From Limnoperna fortunei (lineage: Eukaryota > Mollusca > Bivalvia > Mytilida > Modiolidae), in assembly GCA_944474755.1 (NCBI GenBank), contig OX104124.1, forward strand, positions 23,720,452 through 23,784,451: a stretch of DNA of 64,000 nt. The letters run 5' to 3'. Each line of letters starts with the position of its first letter. The stretch's first letter is position 1. This document shows positions 37,801 to 49,800 of this stretch, in pieces. Made by a program: the position numbers and the translations under genes. The notes beneath the pieces are model-generated. The model ran no database searches and had not been told where the DNA came from. It was given only the letters and a program-made list of their open reading frames with translations.

Positions 37801-40800
37801 CCTTCGGAATCACTGTAACTACGCATGGTAGGATGACAATATTTGGTGTATAGGTTGCTGATGACTAGTACATGACTGTCTGGTGCTGACCTTGACCTCA
37901 ATTTCACAGTCCAGCGACTACGTTAAAGTTTTTGGGTTACGATAGTTCCTCTGTAACTACGCATGGTAGGATGACAATATTTGGTGTATAGGTTGCTGAT
38001 GAATAGTACATGACTGTCTGGTAGGTCCCACCTGACCTTGACCTCAATTTTACAGTCCAGCGACTACGTTAAAGTTTTTGGGTTACGGCTGTTCCCCTTT
38101 AACTATGCATGGTACGGTGACAATATTTCGTATACAGGCTGCTGCTGATATTTATTGCTATTTACGTAATGCTTATGACAAAATTTATTTTCGTTACTGA
38201 TGCGGAATGCACGTTTTTCTGTGTCCACACTTGTGTGTTTCTTTCTTCTGATTGTTAACTTATATTGTTAATGTTAATAAATATGTTTGTATGTTTTTAA
38301 TTTATAATTTTTCCTTTTTTCTACCAATATTGCACTACAAAAATAATATAATTTTGTAAAAAGAGGGGATCTTGGAAATTGGAACATCCAAAATAAACCT
38401 TTACAATGTACCTATGTAGGTGCTACAGTACGCCCAGTGTGTGTGGTCACTCAAAAACACTACAGTGTAGAGTGTTTCAGGTGTTACACCGGAAATTTTG
38501 AGTGTAGACACTCAAAATCACCCACAACTTATCTCTACCCCAAATTGCAAAAAATAATTGTTTATTCAATTTGTTGTAAGTCACTCTTGCATTACCAACA
38601 GCTATAGACTGGTAAAGTTATGTCAATACAAGGAAAATTAGAACTTTTAAAAAATTTTCATAAATAAATCGGAACTTGCACTAGAACAAATTTTTTTAAG
38701 AACAACTTGATATACGGTAATTAAAGAAAAAGACAATATACAGTCCTTAGTTCAAATAACAACAAATGGTATACCAGTGACGATGTGTTTTGTCCTTATT
38801 ATTTCATATATATCAATTCGGTTTTTTTTTGCCAGCAATACACTTATGTTAACGTTTTTTCTAGACAAGGTGCACATGACAAAAATAAATACACTATTGT
38901 TCAACACGCGGTCACAAGAAAGTAATCGAGGTCAGATATACATTTACATCTTTAATGTACCAAAACCATGAAATAAAAATAGAAAATATACACATTAAAA
39001 ATGTCAATTTTTTTACACCGAATTTGACCCATATTAGAGATAAAAAATAGATCGATTGGTTTATGTGCCAATTTACTGTTAACTGGTATAACGATGATTG
39101 TTGTTTTTATTGTTCTGGTTTCTTTATGTTTTCACTGAAATAATATGCGAATTAAGTTTCATTTGTCCAAAAAATTGACAATAGGCATACACTTAAAATA
39201 TTTTTCTCCCTGCTCTAGACTAAAGACACATGTAACATGTACATAAATACACAACTGACCTGTTAAACCGTGTGCTTTGCATAAAGTATAATTCGGGATA
39301 AAAGCTTTACATTTAACTTCAGTATTGCCGAAATAAAAAAAAAAGTAAGTTCTGTTTGAAAAAAATTCTAGTTCACGTAAAATAGTTTTGAAAATACAAT
39401 GCTGATCGAAATAGAAATAAATAAAAATAGGTTTCCAGGCATGCGCACACTTGCATAAATTCGCGAAGTGAAAGAAGCTGAACTGTGAATTGTACTAGCA
39501 CAGCTGCGCACTCTCAGACTTCCAGGATTGCAATAAATCAAATTGTTAACGTTGTTGAAACCACTAAAGACGCTAATTATTTATAATTAATTTTTAAATA
39601 TAGATAGACATATAGATAAAGACCGACAAGTTATTTCTGCATGCGCAAAACAAACGAAAAATCGTGTGAAGTTCGAAGATTGAACACATTTTAATTTTGA
39701 AGTAATGAGAAAAGCAAGACATTAGTTGGTTCTTTGCTTGCAATAAACATCGATACAATATATTTTCTACACCCTGAAAATCCGAAAAACACAGTGTCAC
39801 ACCATGTTACACCCGAAAGTCGGTACATCAAGGGGATTAATTTTAAGGTGGTGATAGATAATTATAACAACACTCTGAAACACTGTGATTCTCCGAGAAA
39901 ATTTTGGTGATACACCGTGTAACACAGAGAAATTTCTCTAATTTGAGTGTTTGAGTGACCACACACTCTGGGCGTACTGTACATGTATCTGTAAATTTCG
40001 GAATCAAAATAATAATTCATGGCTGTCCCAATTTTATAGAATATTTAAATATGGGTAGGCATTTTATTTATGAATATTTTAACATTGCAGCCATGAATTA
40101 TTTGTTAAATTAAGTTTATATGCCCTTAACCTACCAACCTGAAAAATTGGCCCTACCCCAAAAAAGATAGTAACAAATTTTGATTTTGTTGCTATTCGGG
40201 TTTGAAATGCTGATGTTTCTCATAACATTGTGTTTATTGTATGTTCATGACATTTTATTTTTACAAAGGGGAATGATCAATACAAAACCGGTGTACACTG
40301 GTTCTAAACTGACTTGCACTTTCTATATAGAGCGTATTGTTAAAACAAATGGAAACAAGTTAAACTGGTACAAAGGAAAACACAACAATTAAATGGGGAA
40401 TAAAGTTACAGTATTTCCACAGGGAATTTTCCAGGATTTTGAAGGCTTAAGTCACTGTTGCGATCACGCTGAATATGCTGCTTATTAAGCATCTGCTTAG
40501 AAGCATCCAATGAACTAATGTGGGGACATATAATTGTACAGTATAAACAAGTATATTCTTTCAATTCCAGCTTATATATTTCTCAGAGACAATGATTAAA
40601 TAAAATAAATTTATACATTTTGAAAGAACTTTAATTTTAAAACTAGTTTAAAAGCGTTTGTTTATCAATTGGTTACAATTTTCATAAATGCATACAAACG
40701 CAAGTCTTCTAGCCAATTTACCTAAAAAAATGCTTTCTTGGCTTTTATTAAAAAAATTTAGTATACTCTAAATGACTGTGACTACCCAGTCAATATGAAG

Positions 40801-43800
40801 TTTCGATTGGGGACATCCATGGTCGAGTGGTTAATAATATAAAGTCATCTCCTGTTGATTATGTGTCTGTCAACAGTGAACTGCAGGCAGGTTTGCTCAA
40901 CTTAAAACAGGTTTAGTTTGGATAAAGAACTGTTTTATGGCTAAATGGTCAGTATTGAAAACATGGTTTTTGTCTCGCCTGCGACGAAAGTCGCTGGAGG
41001 CAAGACATATGTATGGGAATCTGGCGGCGGCGGCGTAAACACTTGACATCTTGCTTCATATCTTTGTAAGCCCAAGCCGTAGGTCCATCAAATTTGGTCC
41101 AGAGGTAGCTTATGATGAGTACTTGCCAGTCAGTCACCTGTCACCTGACCTTGACCTCAATTTCACAGTCCAGCGACTACGTTAAAGTTTTTGGGTTACG
41201 ACAGTTCCTCTGTAACTACGCATGGTAGGATGACAATATTTGGTGTATAGGTTGCTGATGACTAGTACATGACTGTCTGGTAGGTGTCACCTGACCTTGA
41301 CCTCAATTTCACGGTCCAGCGACTACGTTAAAGTTTTTGGGTTACGACAGTTCCTCTGTAACTATGCATAGTAGGATGACAATATTTGGTGTATAGGTTG
41401 ATGATGACTAGTACATGACTGTCTGGTAGGTGTCACCTGACCTTGACCTCAATTTCACGGTCCAGCGACTATGTTAAAGTTTTGGGGTTATGACAGTTCC
41501 TCTGTAACTACGCATGGTAGGATGACAATATTTGGTGTATAGGTTGCTGATGACTAGTACATGACTGTCTGGTAGGTGTCACCTGACCTTGACCTCAATT
41601 TCACAGTCCAGCGACTACATTAAAGTTTTTGGGTTACGACAGTTCCTCTGTAACTACACATGGTAGGATGGCAATATTTGGTGTATAGGTTGCTGATGAC
41701 TAGTACATGACTGTCTGGTAGGTGTCACCTGACCTTGACCTCAATTTCACGGTCCAGCAACTACGTTAAAGTTTTTGGGTTACGATAGTTCCTCTGTAAC
41801 TATGCATGGTAGGATGACAATATTTGGTATATAGGTTGCTGATGAATAGTACATGACTGTCTGGTAGGTTCCACCTGACCTTGACCTCAATTTCACTGTC
41901 CAGCGACTACGTTAAAGTTTTTGGGTTACGGCTGTTCCCCTGTAACTATGCAGGGTATGGTGACAATATTTTGTATACAGGCCGCTGCTGATATTTAATG
42001 CTATTTACGTAATGCCTTTGACGAAATTTATTTTCGTTACTGATGCGGAATGCAGGCGAGACGTTTTTCTGTGTCCACACTTGTTATTAAATATTGATTA
42101 TTATTTTTTTAGGTTAGGATTGTTAGCAGATCTGGCGATACAGCATTGGAACTTCCTTTCATAGAAGATTTTTTACAAGATATTGGTGATGGATGTTGTT
42201 TAGCTGTTCTTGTCCATTTTTACTGTCCTGAATTCCTTTTATTGAGTGGTATGTTTAATCACATTAGTAGAAATTCAGTTAAAAAGCATATATTCCTCTT
42301 TTTTTTGACTTTATAGCAGGCATGGAACCTGCCTGTCTGTTAGTCAGTCTTCCAGTCATTTTGGGTTGCTAATGGTAATCAGATACTTAACATTGGTTTG
42401 TAATATTACCTTAATATATGGCTACATTAGAGGATAATATACAATTAATGACTTTGATATAGGTCGCTATCAGGATTTATCAGCCAGAGAAAATGTAATA
42501 TTCACCGAGCCGCTAGTGATTAATTGTTTTATTACATGAATAAAACCACCATATCCCTTGATCAGAAAAACAGAGGATGTATTTTCTACTGGAGCCCCTC
42601 CTTACATATTGTAATTGTTGTTACCCTTAACATTTTTTTATTTAATACTGCATTTTGATATCAATTTGCTGGTAATCCTGAAATTCCAGTTTCAAATATT
42701 GAGAAGAGTATAAATGAATCAACATACCACAGAGCTGACGTTTCTCTCATTTGTTGTTGTCACGCACGATGTACAATTAATACAATCAATTTGATTGGAC
42801 GAATGAATTTGTTAAAACTGCTATTCTGAGTGGCTAAAACATAAAAACCAGGTCGATATCGTATTCTGCTTGACTACTAAGCAGCGGATTCGTGCAGCGT
42901 ACACACATTTTATGTAATTTTATTACTGTTGTGATTTATCATGACCCAAAAGTTGTTTTTAGACCAATTAAAAACACGCAAAATTCTATTCATGTAATAA
43001 AGATCCTTATTAATTTTGAGGTCAGTACAACTAAGGTCAAGGTCATATATACTCAAAATAAACTTAAATTAGTTCCGGAATCATGGTTTCAAGATGACAC
43101 ATTAAACACTTTATGTTGCTTTTTAAACTTACCTTGAAATATGCGAAAAAGATTCCTATTGATTTTGAGGTCAATATAAAATTTTGTGTAGAAAAGATTA
43201 TATCATGGGATTGGAACAACACTGAAATATATGGTCACGTGCAAAGAGCAGAAGATCTCTTTTCAGATCACAGTGACCCAGGTCAAGATAATAATTAAAA
43301 TTAGTGCCGAAAGGTGAGTATTAATAATTATACACAATTAAGGTACTTGGGTAACTTTTGTCTTATTTTTTCCTTTCAGATATTTGTATTAAGTCCAACA
43401 TAGGTATTGCCGATTCGTTATACAATCTTAGCCAAGTGAAGAAATTCTGCAGCCAGCATTTACCAACCAATTGTTTCCATTTATCTTATGAAGATTTCTT
43501 GTACACACACAACAATTTCAAGCAGAACTTGTTTGCCTTGCTAGCAGATCTGTTTTATTATTTTGAAGTGGATAGACCTGAGTGTGTAAAGTCGCCATCC
43601 ATGGAGGATACAGGTTTGTTCTCTACAGTTAAGGTGATTTAGTTTTAACCACAGTGGAAAACCCAACAATGTCCACTCTAAACTGACAGCTTATTTTGTA
43701 AACATTCTGCTCATATTATTTTTGTTTCTATAGATTATACTCACACAGCCCTCTATTTATTCTACTGAATCGTTGTTGTTATTGATGTTCACATACACAT

Positions 43801-46800
43801 CCGCAAAATATGGAGTATTTATTTATTATTGTTTGTAATCCTTGTTATTGTATTTTATTTTTGCATGGTTTTGGTATCTCCATTAAGCGAAGTTTTATTC
43901 ATCCTAGTTATTGTATTATTTTTTTGGGGTGGGGGGGGGGGGGGGCAGTGATTGGTATCCCCATTTAGGGAAGTTTATTTATCCTAGTTATTGTATTTTA
44001 TTTTCATTACAATAATTTTAATTAGTAATGTCATATTGTCAAAATATGTATGAACAAACACTTTAAATGTTGAGACATGTGCATTTTGCAAAAGGATACT
44101 ATGTTCTGCAAAATTTCACTGATGAGATATTTTGAATCTCCCAGAACTTGGATTCAAGCATTAGTGAAGAGATATAAATGGCAAAAATACATCTGTTGTA
44201 TGCAGTTAATATTGGTATCTGTTGTTTAACTGTTAATTTGGTGAAATTCAATTAAGGTAATTGTACAACAGCATCTGATTTCTAGTGATAAAATTGTTGC
44301 AAGTGGACTTTTAGTTGTATTTAGGGTGGGAACAACATTGATGGTCGAATATGCAGACAATTCAGATTGCCTCTGAAAAAGTATGAATGGAAAATTTAGC
44401 CGTTTATAGTGGCTATGCTTTCTATATCTATTGTCATGCAAGAGGCATATAAGCTGCACTTTCCAAAATTGTTTTCTGGTTTCAATGTATCCAGTAGTTA
44501 CATTTCTTGTGTTATTATGTTCATTTGAATTTAAAAACTTGTGTCATAGATTTGTATTTTTTTTTTAGTCTCAAGGCCAAGCACAGCTAAACATCTGACC
44601 AGTAACAAAATTCCAAATGTATCTAATGTTACAAAACAAAGTTTTAAGAGGTGTTCCATGGATGATTCTGGTCTTCATTCACCTCAAGGTGGAGCAGTTC
44701 ACCTCCCACCTCATAAACCATTGTTACCAAAGCGACAGATGAAATCAGAGGATCGAGAGCCTCACCCACCAGGTAATACACATATATACTTATACAATTC
44801 TATACATTTTTTTTCTTAAAATAATGTGATTGATTCTAGTTTATGCCACTTAACTATGTAATGCCATCTGGTTTTTATTGGGGGGAGGGGGGGGGGGAGG
44901 AATGGGAGACAGAGAACCAGTATCAACCCCAGATTATTGGCATTCTTAACATGAGCAAAATACAAAAAAAATCAATTTCTAACATTGAATTATCAACAGG
45001 ATTGGTTGGGATGTATTGAACAGCGTGTCAGCTATGTGACTAGTGCAAAGGAGATTTTTAAAAGCCCCTTGAATAAAACTGACATGCTGAATTTTTTTTG
45101 CTGTTGTAGTGAGTAATATGTGCTTAATCATACAGACACCAACACAAGGAGTCTTACACTAACACAATTTGTGGGGATTATATATATTGTAAAGAAAATC
45201 TGTGATTCCAAGGTAAATTTGTGTTACAGTTACACAGTCAGCCAAGGTTGGAAGACGATCGTTATCACTAAGCTCAGCCAAAGAACGAGATATTATACAG
45301 GAAACCATGTTAGCATGGGAAGATAAACAGAAGAGGTATATCTTACATTTGACCGTAATTAGTTGTAATACATTGATGTACTTTATCTGCTGCATCCAAT
45401 GCTTTCACAACAAATGATTCAATTATTTGAGTAATACTCACCCAGGCAGATCAAATGATCTGTTAGGCTAAAAACTAAGCATTATACACACGCGATTGCA
45501 GTATATTGTTCCTTTGTTTGAAGTTTCAGCCATTTTCAGCCATTTTGCAACTATTTTTGTAATATTTCCTATATGTATTAATGGAACAGCCCATACCACA
45601 TTATAATGATATAATATTCAGTGTGACAGTTAATTTTTTCACTGTTTATAAGACTTCAGCACAATTTATGGATTGATATGTCAATGTCGGTAGTTGTAAA
45701 GAGAATAACTGGCATGCACACAAAGTCAGTCAGTAAAAGAAATCGGAATCATTTCCTTCATTAATTAAATAATAATATAGTTTTTAAACATAATAATCTA
45801 CCTCTTTAAATTATTTCATAAAGCTGAAATTAGATAAAGGTTGACATTTCCAATCGAGTCATCTCTCCATCCTGTTGGTTCAATCGTCATCACAGTTTTG
45901 AATGAATGAAGTAGAGACACAGTTAGACCACATTACACGTCAAAATTGTACAAGAAGTAGTGCATAAATTCTTTTCGTGAAAACGACACTATTACAAAGC
46001 AAAAATAACTAAAATATGTCAATAAAAAGAAAATAAAATAAAACAAGATGTATTTAAATTGGGAAATTACCAATAAACAAATTATTAGGGTTTTTTGTCT
46101 CGCCTGCGACGAAAGTCGCTGGAGGCGAGACATATGTATGGGAATCCGGCGGCGGCGGCGGCGGCAGCGGCGTAAACACTTGACAACTTGCTTCATATCT
46201 TTGTAAGCCCAAGCCCTAGGTCCATCAAATTTGGTCCAGAGGTAGCTTATGATGAGTACTTGCCAGTCAGTCACCTGTCACCTGACCTTGACCTCAATTT
46301 CACGGTCCGGCGACTACGTAAAAGTTTTAGGGTTACGACAGTTCCTCTGTAACTACGCATGGTAGGATGACAATATTTGGTGTATAGGTTGCTGATGACT
46401 AGTACATGACTGTCTGGTAGGTGTCACCTGACCTTGACCTCAATTTCACGGTCCAGCGACTACGTTAAAGTTTTTGGGTTACGACAGTTCCTCTGTAACT
46501 ACGCATGGTAGGATGACAATATTTGGTGTATAGGTTGCTGATGACTAGTACATGACTGTCTGGTAGGTGTCACCTGACCTTGACCTCAATTTCACGGTCC
46601 AGCGACTACGTTAAAGTTTTTGGGTTACGACAGTTCCTCTGTAACTACGAATGGTAGGATGACAATATTTGGTGTATAGGTTGCTGATGACTAGTACATG
46701 ACTGTCTGGTAGGTGTCACCTGACCTTGACCTCAATTTCACGGTCCAGCGACTACGTTAAAGTTTTTGGGTTACGACAGTTCCTCTGTAACTACGCATGG

Positions 46801-49800
46801 TAGGATGACAATATTTGGTGTATAGGTTGCTGATGACTAGTACATGACTGTCTGGTAGGTGTCACCTGACCTTGACCTCAATTTCACGGTCCAGCGACTA
46901 CGTTAAAGTTTTTGGGTTATGACAGTTCCTCTGTAACTACACATGGTAGGATGACAATATTTGGTGTATAGGTTGCTGATGACTAGTACATGACTGTCTG
47001 GTAGGTGTCACCTGACCTTGACCTCAATTTCACGGTCCAGCGACTACGTTAAAGTTTTTGGGTTACGACAGTTCCTCTGTAACTACGCATGGTAGGATGA
47101 TAATATTTGGTATATAGGTTGCTGATGAATAGTACATGACTGTCTGGTAGGTTCCACCTGACCTTGACCTCAATTTCACGGTCCAGTAACTACGTTAAAG
47201 TTTTTGGATTACGGCTGTTCCCCTGTAACTATGCAGGGTATTGGGACAATATTTTGTATACAGGCCGCTGATGATATTAAATGCTATTTACGTAATGCTT
47301 ATGACGAAATTTATTTTCGTTACTGATGCGGAATACAGGCGAGACGTTTTTCTGTGTCCACACTTGTTTTCATTTGACAAGGATTATTTAGGTCCATATC
47401 AGATTTGCTCTTCTAGCTCATCTGATATAAACCTGATAATCCTTGTCTCGCAAAAAAAACCCAATAATTTTTTTTTATTGTATAGCACTATATGATTTCT
47501 GTGAAACTTAATCAAAATAAGTGTGCATTAATACAATTTTCCAAGTCATTGACATGTTAGAATGCTGTTCTGATACATATTAAAGTTCGGCTATACTTTA
47601 ATAGTGTTATTGCACAGATGTTGTTGAATTTGTTCATTTTAGAATTTAAATTGCAATTGCAATCTTATGCAGCAATATTCACCAATAGTAATGCATCAGC
47701 CCTATATTACTACAAGGGATAAACAAGTCTGTTAATGCATTTTTTTCATTATTTTTCAGGTCAGATGATGTTAACAATGTTAGTCACCCACACATTTCCA
47801 CCTCCTCTAATCTTCTAGCCAATGTCAGTATGGATAGCAATATTATGGACAGCTTTTCAGATGATTTGATTGGTAGTATTGACATTGGAGACATAAGTGA
47901 CCCTACACCCCCTCCTACATTGACACACCCATCTGATGTTCAAAAGGAAGTAAATCAAAGAACTTCTTCTAATTTACGAAACCGGGATCATCCAGATTAC
48001 ATGGAGGTACAGAGTGTGACCTCGGCGATGTCTCGCATGACAGATCATGGCACTAAAGAAGAATTGCATGACCATAATGACAAAGTAAGCAACAAAGAAC
48101 CTCTCTTGCCAGCAAGAATAAAACCAGCAAAGGAGAAAACAAACAATCACAGTAAAGAGCAGGAACGTAGTCATGTTATGCACCAGAAATTGCCAATGAA
48201 TAAGGATTTTGAAACAAGCTGTAGGGATTCAAAATCTCCAACACGGTCAAAAGGAAAATCATCTGACAGTGCAGGGTCATTTAGTTTAAGTGAAGACAGT
48301 AGTATGACTGATTCTGTAACGCCACTTCCTGACGATATGCTGTCAGACAACGAAATCTCACAACGAGGAAGTGTTGATAGACCAACGTTCACTGCTTTTA
48401 ACATTTCTGGCAACATGTCCGACAGGCATGTAGATAAAAGCACTGATTCTGTTAAATTAAGTTACACAATTCAGGATCAAGTTTATACCCCGGAAACAGC
48501 TAGAGCTGCTGGAATTCCAGTTGTGTCTGACAGTGCTGAAAAATCATCTTTTGTTCTCTCTGAATTAAAAAGATCTGGTTCTCGTGAAGGCAGCATTTGT
48601 AGTAGAAGTTCAAGTGATTTCTCAGATCATGAATCTCAAAAAATTCACAAAGATCACAAAATAAAAGAATCTGATGATGTTAAAACCCCCACAAATGACT
48701 TAGTGAAAAAGCCAGAATTAATTATTAAACCTGATCTTGACAATAAATCTAAACCTGACAAAAAAATCTTGACAACAAACTTTGCAGAAATACGCAGATT
48801 GAAACAAGGAATAAGCAATGTTGACAATTCTGGTTTAGTTTATATGCAACATGGGCATGAACCGACTAACGGGGAAAACAGGAAGTCCTCCTTACGTGAC
48901 CCAAAAAGTAATGGAGCTAAGACTGAAAAGAAAACATCATTTGCACCATCTAGCAGTCGAACGACATGGCAACAGACTATGCAGGGAAGTAGTTCTGGGG
49001 AACCATCACAAAGGGCAGATGAGACACCAGTTCCGTCAGAATTATTACAGATTAGAATGAAATTGGAAGAAAAGAGAAAACTGATCGAAAGGAAAAAGCA
49101 GAGAAATGAAATTCAGCAACAAAGACTCAGACAAAAGTTAGGCAAAACTGCTTTTCTGCATGTTTTGAAAAAACCTGGTGAAGTTGAAAATGGTCTGCCG
49201 GAAGAATCACAAGAAGATGCAAGAAGTTCGTCAAGCGGTTCGTTTGAAGATGTCTCTGCTGCACAGAGACTTGATTCTGCAAGTGATAGACAAATACAAC
49301 ACTCTAAAAAGGATCATTCCCCCTCTCCTGCAAGAAACCAGATGGATGAATTCGATAATAGTTGTAGTGGAAATAATGCATCTCAGCGTCCTTTTTCACG
49401 TGAAGGAATACAACAAACTATAGAAAATGTTCGCAAAAAGTGGTTTAGAGATGATGCAGAGGTGGTTACACAAGCATATGCAGAAAAACCAGAGACCCCA
49501 GACAGTCCTCCGCCATTGGAAGGACACAGACTGGCCACAGAAAAACCATTACCAACAACCTTGCTTGACTACAACACAAAATTAGACAAATTCAATCAGA
49601 ATTTGTCAGATTTACAAACAGAAATCAATAGACTATCCCTTCAACAAGAACAAATAAAACAGACTAGAGCATTTCCTCAAGTACAACAGAGGAATGTTCC
49701 ACATGGCCATACCCAACCACCATTGCTGAACACAACTGCTCAAATGAATAACTCTCAAAATGCATCACGAGGACCAGAAATATCATACAATCCTCAACAT

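Larger units (their letters stand above)
36100..38234 (+). mobile_element. Helentron-like non-autonomous element, copy A (interrupted)
   Basis: It starts at GTCTCGCCTGCGACGAAAGT, where a hairpin forms with CTGGTGGCGAGAC, and ends at CTGTGTCCACACTTGT. Between lie tandem copies of a 146-bp unit (GTAGGTGTCACCTGACCTTG ... GACTAGTACATGACTGTCTG). Copies B and C share both ends, lack target duplications and follow a T-rich left flank. Subterminal inverted pieces (GTCTCGCCT / AGGCGAGAC), internal tandem repeats and no target duplication fit Helentron-associated elements; this is inference. The 3' AGGCGAGAC piece is lost in this copy. A hAT-like element at 36929-37814 splits it. Confidence 0.75.
35525..42112. 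other. CAMSAP: Intron 6 of CAMSAP (6.6 kb)
   Basis: The intron is built largely of transposons: Helentron-like copies at 36100-38234 and 40972-42084, a hAT-like element nested in the first, and TIR family copy 2 at 38426-39979. Parts 35525-36099 and 39980-40971 show no gene. A tRNA-like head at about 40810-40834 (GGTCGAGTGGTTAA) may be a truncated SINE. Confidence 0.7.
42249..45229. other. CAMSAP: Introns 7-9 of CAMSAP
   Basis: 42249-43379, 43614-44568 and 44773-45229 are AT-rich introns. Long G runs at 43926-43946 and 44880-44900 are strand-asymmetric homopolymers where base counts may be unreliable. No transposon end or further exon was found. Confidence 0.7.
45336..47759. other. CAMSAP: Intron 10 of CAMSAP
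   Basis: It holds Helentron-like copy C (46097-47367) and, eight bases after it, a 72-base hairpin (47376-47447). The rest (45336-46096 and 47448-47759) is AT-rich with no gene. Confidence 0.7.

Noticed and set aside
42892..43298. Frames of 81 and 61 codons before CAMSAP exon 8
   Set aside because: They lie in an intron, have no homology signature, and joining them would break the phase that exons 7 and 8 already share.
43926..44900. Long G runs as G-quadruplex regulators
   Set aside because: Single homopolymer runs in introns (43926-43946 and 44880-44900) without a promoter or splice-site context. Their length may also be a sequencing artefact.
36362..47110. CTGATGA in the 146-bp units as further hammerhead cores
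   Set aside because: The following sequence (CTAGTACATGACTGTCTGG) has no paired stem II, no GAAA and no cleavage triplet.
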